NCBI GenBank assembly: GCA_014584575.1
Contig: JACTMP010000003.1
Coordinates: forward strand, 62,001 to 126,000
Reading direction: 5' to 3'
Length of the DNA stretch: 64,000 nt
From: Chloroflexota bacterium
Lineage (GTDB): Bacteria > Chloroflexota > Anaerolineae > Promineifilales > Promineifilaceae
The position numbers and the translations under genes are program-made. The notes under the pieces were generated by a model. It saw only the letters and a list, made by a program, of their open reading frames with translations, made no database searches and was not told where the DNA came from. Positions 63,665 to 64,000 of the stretch are shown here, piece by piece (within the stretch, counting starts at the first letter, position 1; every line of letters begins with the position of its first letter).

Positions 63665-63737
63665 TCTGGTAATCGGTAATCGGTGATCGGTAATCGGTGA
63701 TCGGCGCGTTTACCGATTACCGTTTACTGATTATCGC
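63665..63737. repeat. Heptad fold-back GGTAATC between purM and purN
   Basis: GGTAATC, GGTAATC, GGTGATC, GGTAATC and GGTGATC are followed by ACCGATTACCG and CTGATTATCG. It fills the gap between the PurM stop codon and the PurN start codon and displaces any clear ribosome-binding site for PurN. Confidence 0.85.
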
Positions 63738-64000
63738 TTACCGGAACAAAACCCCTTCCACCCCCGCCGCCATCTCCCCCACGCGATACACGTGAGACGA
63801 ACCCAGGAGGGTTTGCGCTCTGGGAGCATCTTTGGCGGGGATGATGACCAGCATCCCCAGCCCCATATTGAAGACATGGGGCATTTCGGTGGGGGGGACA
63901 CGGCCGTACTCCTGAATCAGTTCAAAAATGGGCGGTACCGGCCAGGAACCCCACTGTAAAACCGCGCCTACCCCATCGGGAAAGATGCGCGGCGGGTTAT
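63738..64000 (-). CDS. purM: Phosphoribosylformylglycinamidine cyclo-ligase, C-terminal part
   Basis: The window edge cuts the gene. The last 87 codons are visible, ending at TAA 63740-63738. They read NPPRIFPDGVGAVLQWGSW, then IFELIQEYGRV and EMPHVFNMGLGMLVI, the conserved C-terminal half of PurM (AIR synthase), which closes the imidazole ring using ATP. It lies directly upstream of purN. The start and N-terminal ATP site are outside the window. Confidence 0.93.
   Translation of the reverse strand, partial: NPPRIFPDGVGAVLQWGSWPVPPIFELIQEYGRVPPTEMPHVFNMGLGMLVIIPAKDAPRAQTLLGSSHVYRVGEMAAGVEGVLFR

Noticed and set aside
1..64000. ACGGCCGT copies as vector or adaptor contamination (they contain an EagI-type site)
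   Set aside because: Copies are embedded in otherwise normal, different coding sequences with diverse flanks, so they are native.
1..64000. tRNA, rRNA or CRISPR loci
   Set aside because: No cloverleaf-like sequence, rRNA core or regularly spaced repeat/spacer array was seen on reading both strands.

Overview
The window is GC-rich, densely coded bacterial DNA with no rRNA, tRNA or CRISPR array that I could find. The gene content suggests a Chloroflexota bacterium of the Anaerolineae type. The clues are CSLREA-type beta-helix surface proteins with Thr-Pro tails ending in a YLPV motif, BatA-like von Willebrand (VWA) proteins, large GAF-domain sensors, a Ser/Thr kinase fused to a formylglycine-generating-enzyme (FGE) fold, and a BMP-type nucleoside transporter. 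This assignment is an inference from family content, not a phylogenetic result.

Layout. 0-2.1 kb: two translationally coupled BatA-type VWA proteins. 2.1-7.5 kb (minus): ECF sigma factor, FecR/DUF5666 membrane protein and a GT-C-like membrane protein. 8-14 kb: a beta-lactamase-like lipoprotein lacking its catalytic Ser, a methyltransferase, an ABC exporter with a clean promoter/operator, a SAP-FGE protein and an HNH nuclease with an antitoxin-like partner. 14-19.3 kb (minus): a double-VWA membrane protein and a histidine-kinase-like protein whose phospho-acceptor His is Pro. 19.6-24 kb: two secreted beta-helix proteins. 24.2-32.7 kb: a defence-type island with a helical protein of unknown family, two BrxD-like (DUF2791) ATPases and an Lhr/BrxHI-like helicase. 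Between these lie a RusA-like resolvase, a PD-(D/E)xK-HEPN fusion and a convergent restriction-modification pair. 32.7-36.9 kb: a large membrane protein and PgeF. 37-44.9 kb: a signalling operon with a nine-GAF kinase-like protein, a receiver-like protein and a receiver/APH-like/winged-helix fusion. 44.9-50.1 kb: a MITE with target duplication, an SPFH protein and several small enzymes including a DUF5995 gene split by an amber codon. 50.1-55.2 kb (minus): tandem SGNH-like secreted paralogues and the kinase-FGE fusion. 55.3-64 kb (minus): MutL, a nucleoside ABC transporter interrupted by a DUF6883/DUF4926 pair, PurN and the 3' end of PurM.

Two sequence-level phenomena dominate. First, the palindrome ACGGCCGT occurs about 150 times by my hand count (roughly one per 420 bp, against about two expected by composition), like the HIP1 octamer of cyanobacteria. 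Its long gaps coincide with genes that look recently acquired. Second, at least 19 arrays of 7-8-nt repeats, many folding back on themselves, lie between genes. In the helicase, a membrane protein and MutL such arrays lie in frame inside the coding sequence. The best candidate for an undescribed system is the 24.2-32.7 kb island: the two-ATPase/helicase core carries the octamer densely, whereas the interleaved nuclease genes almost lack it.
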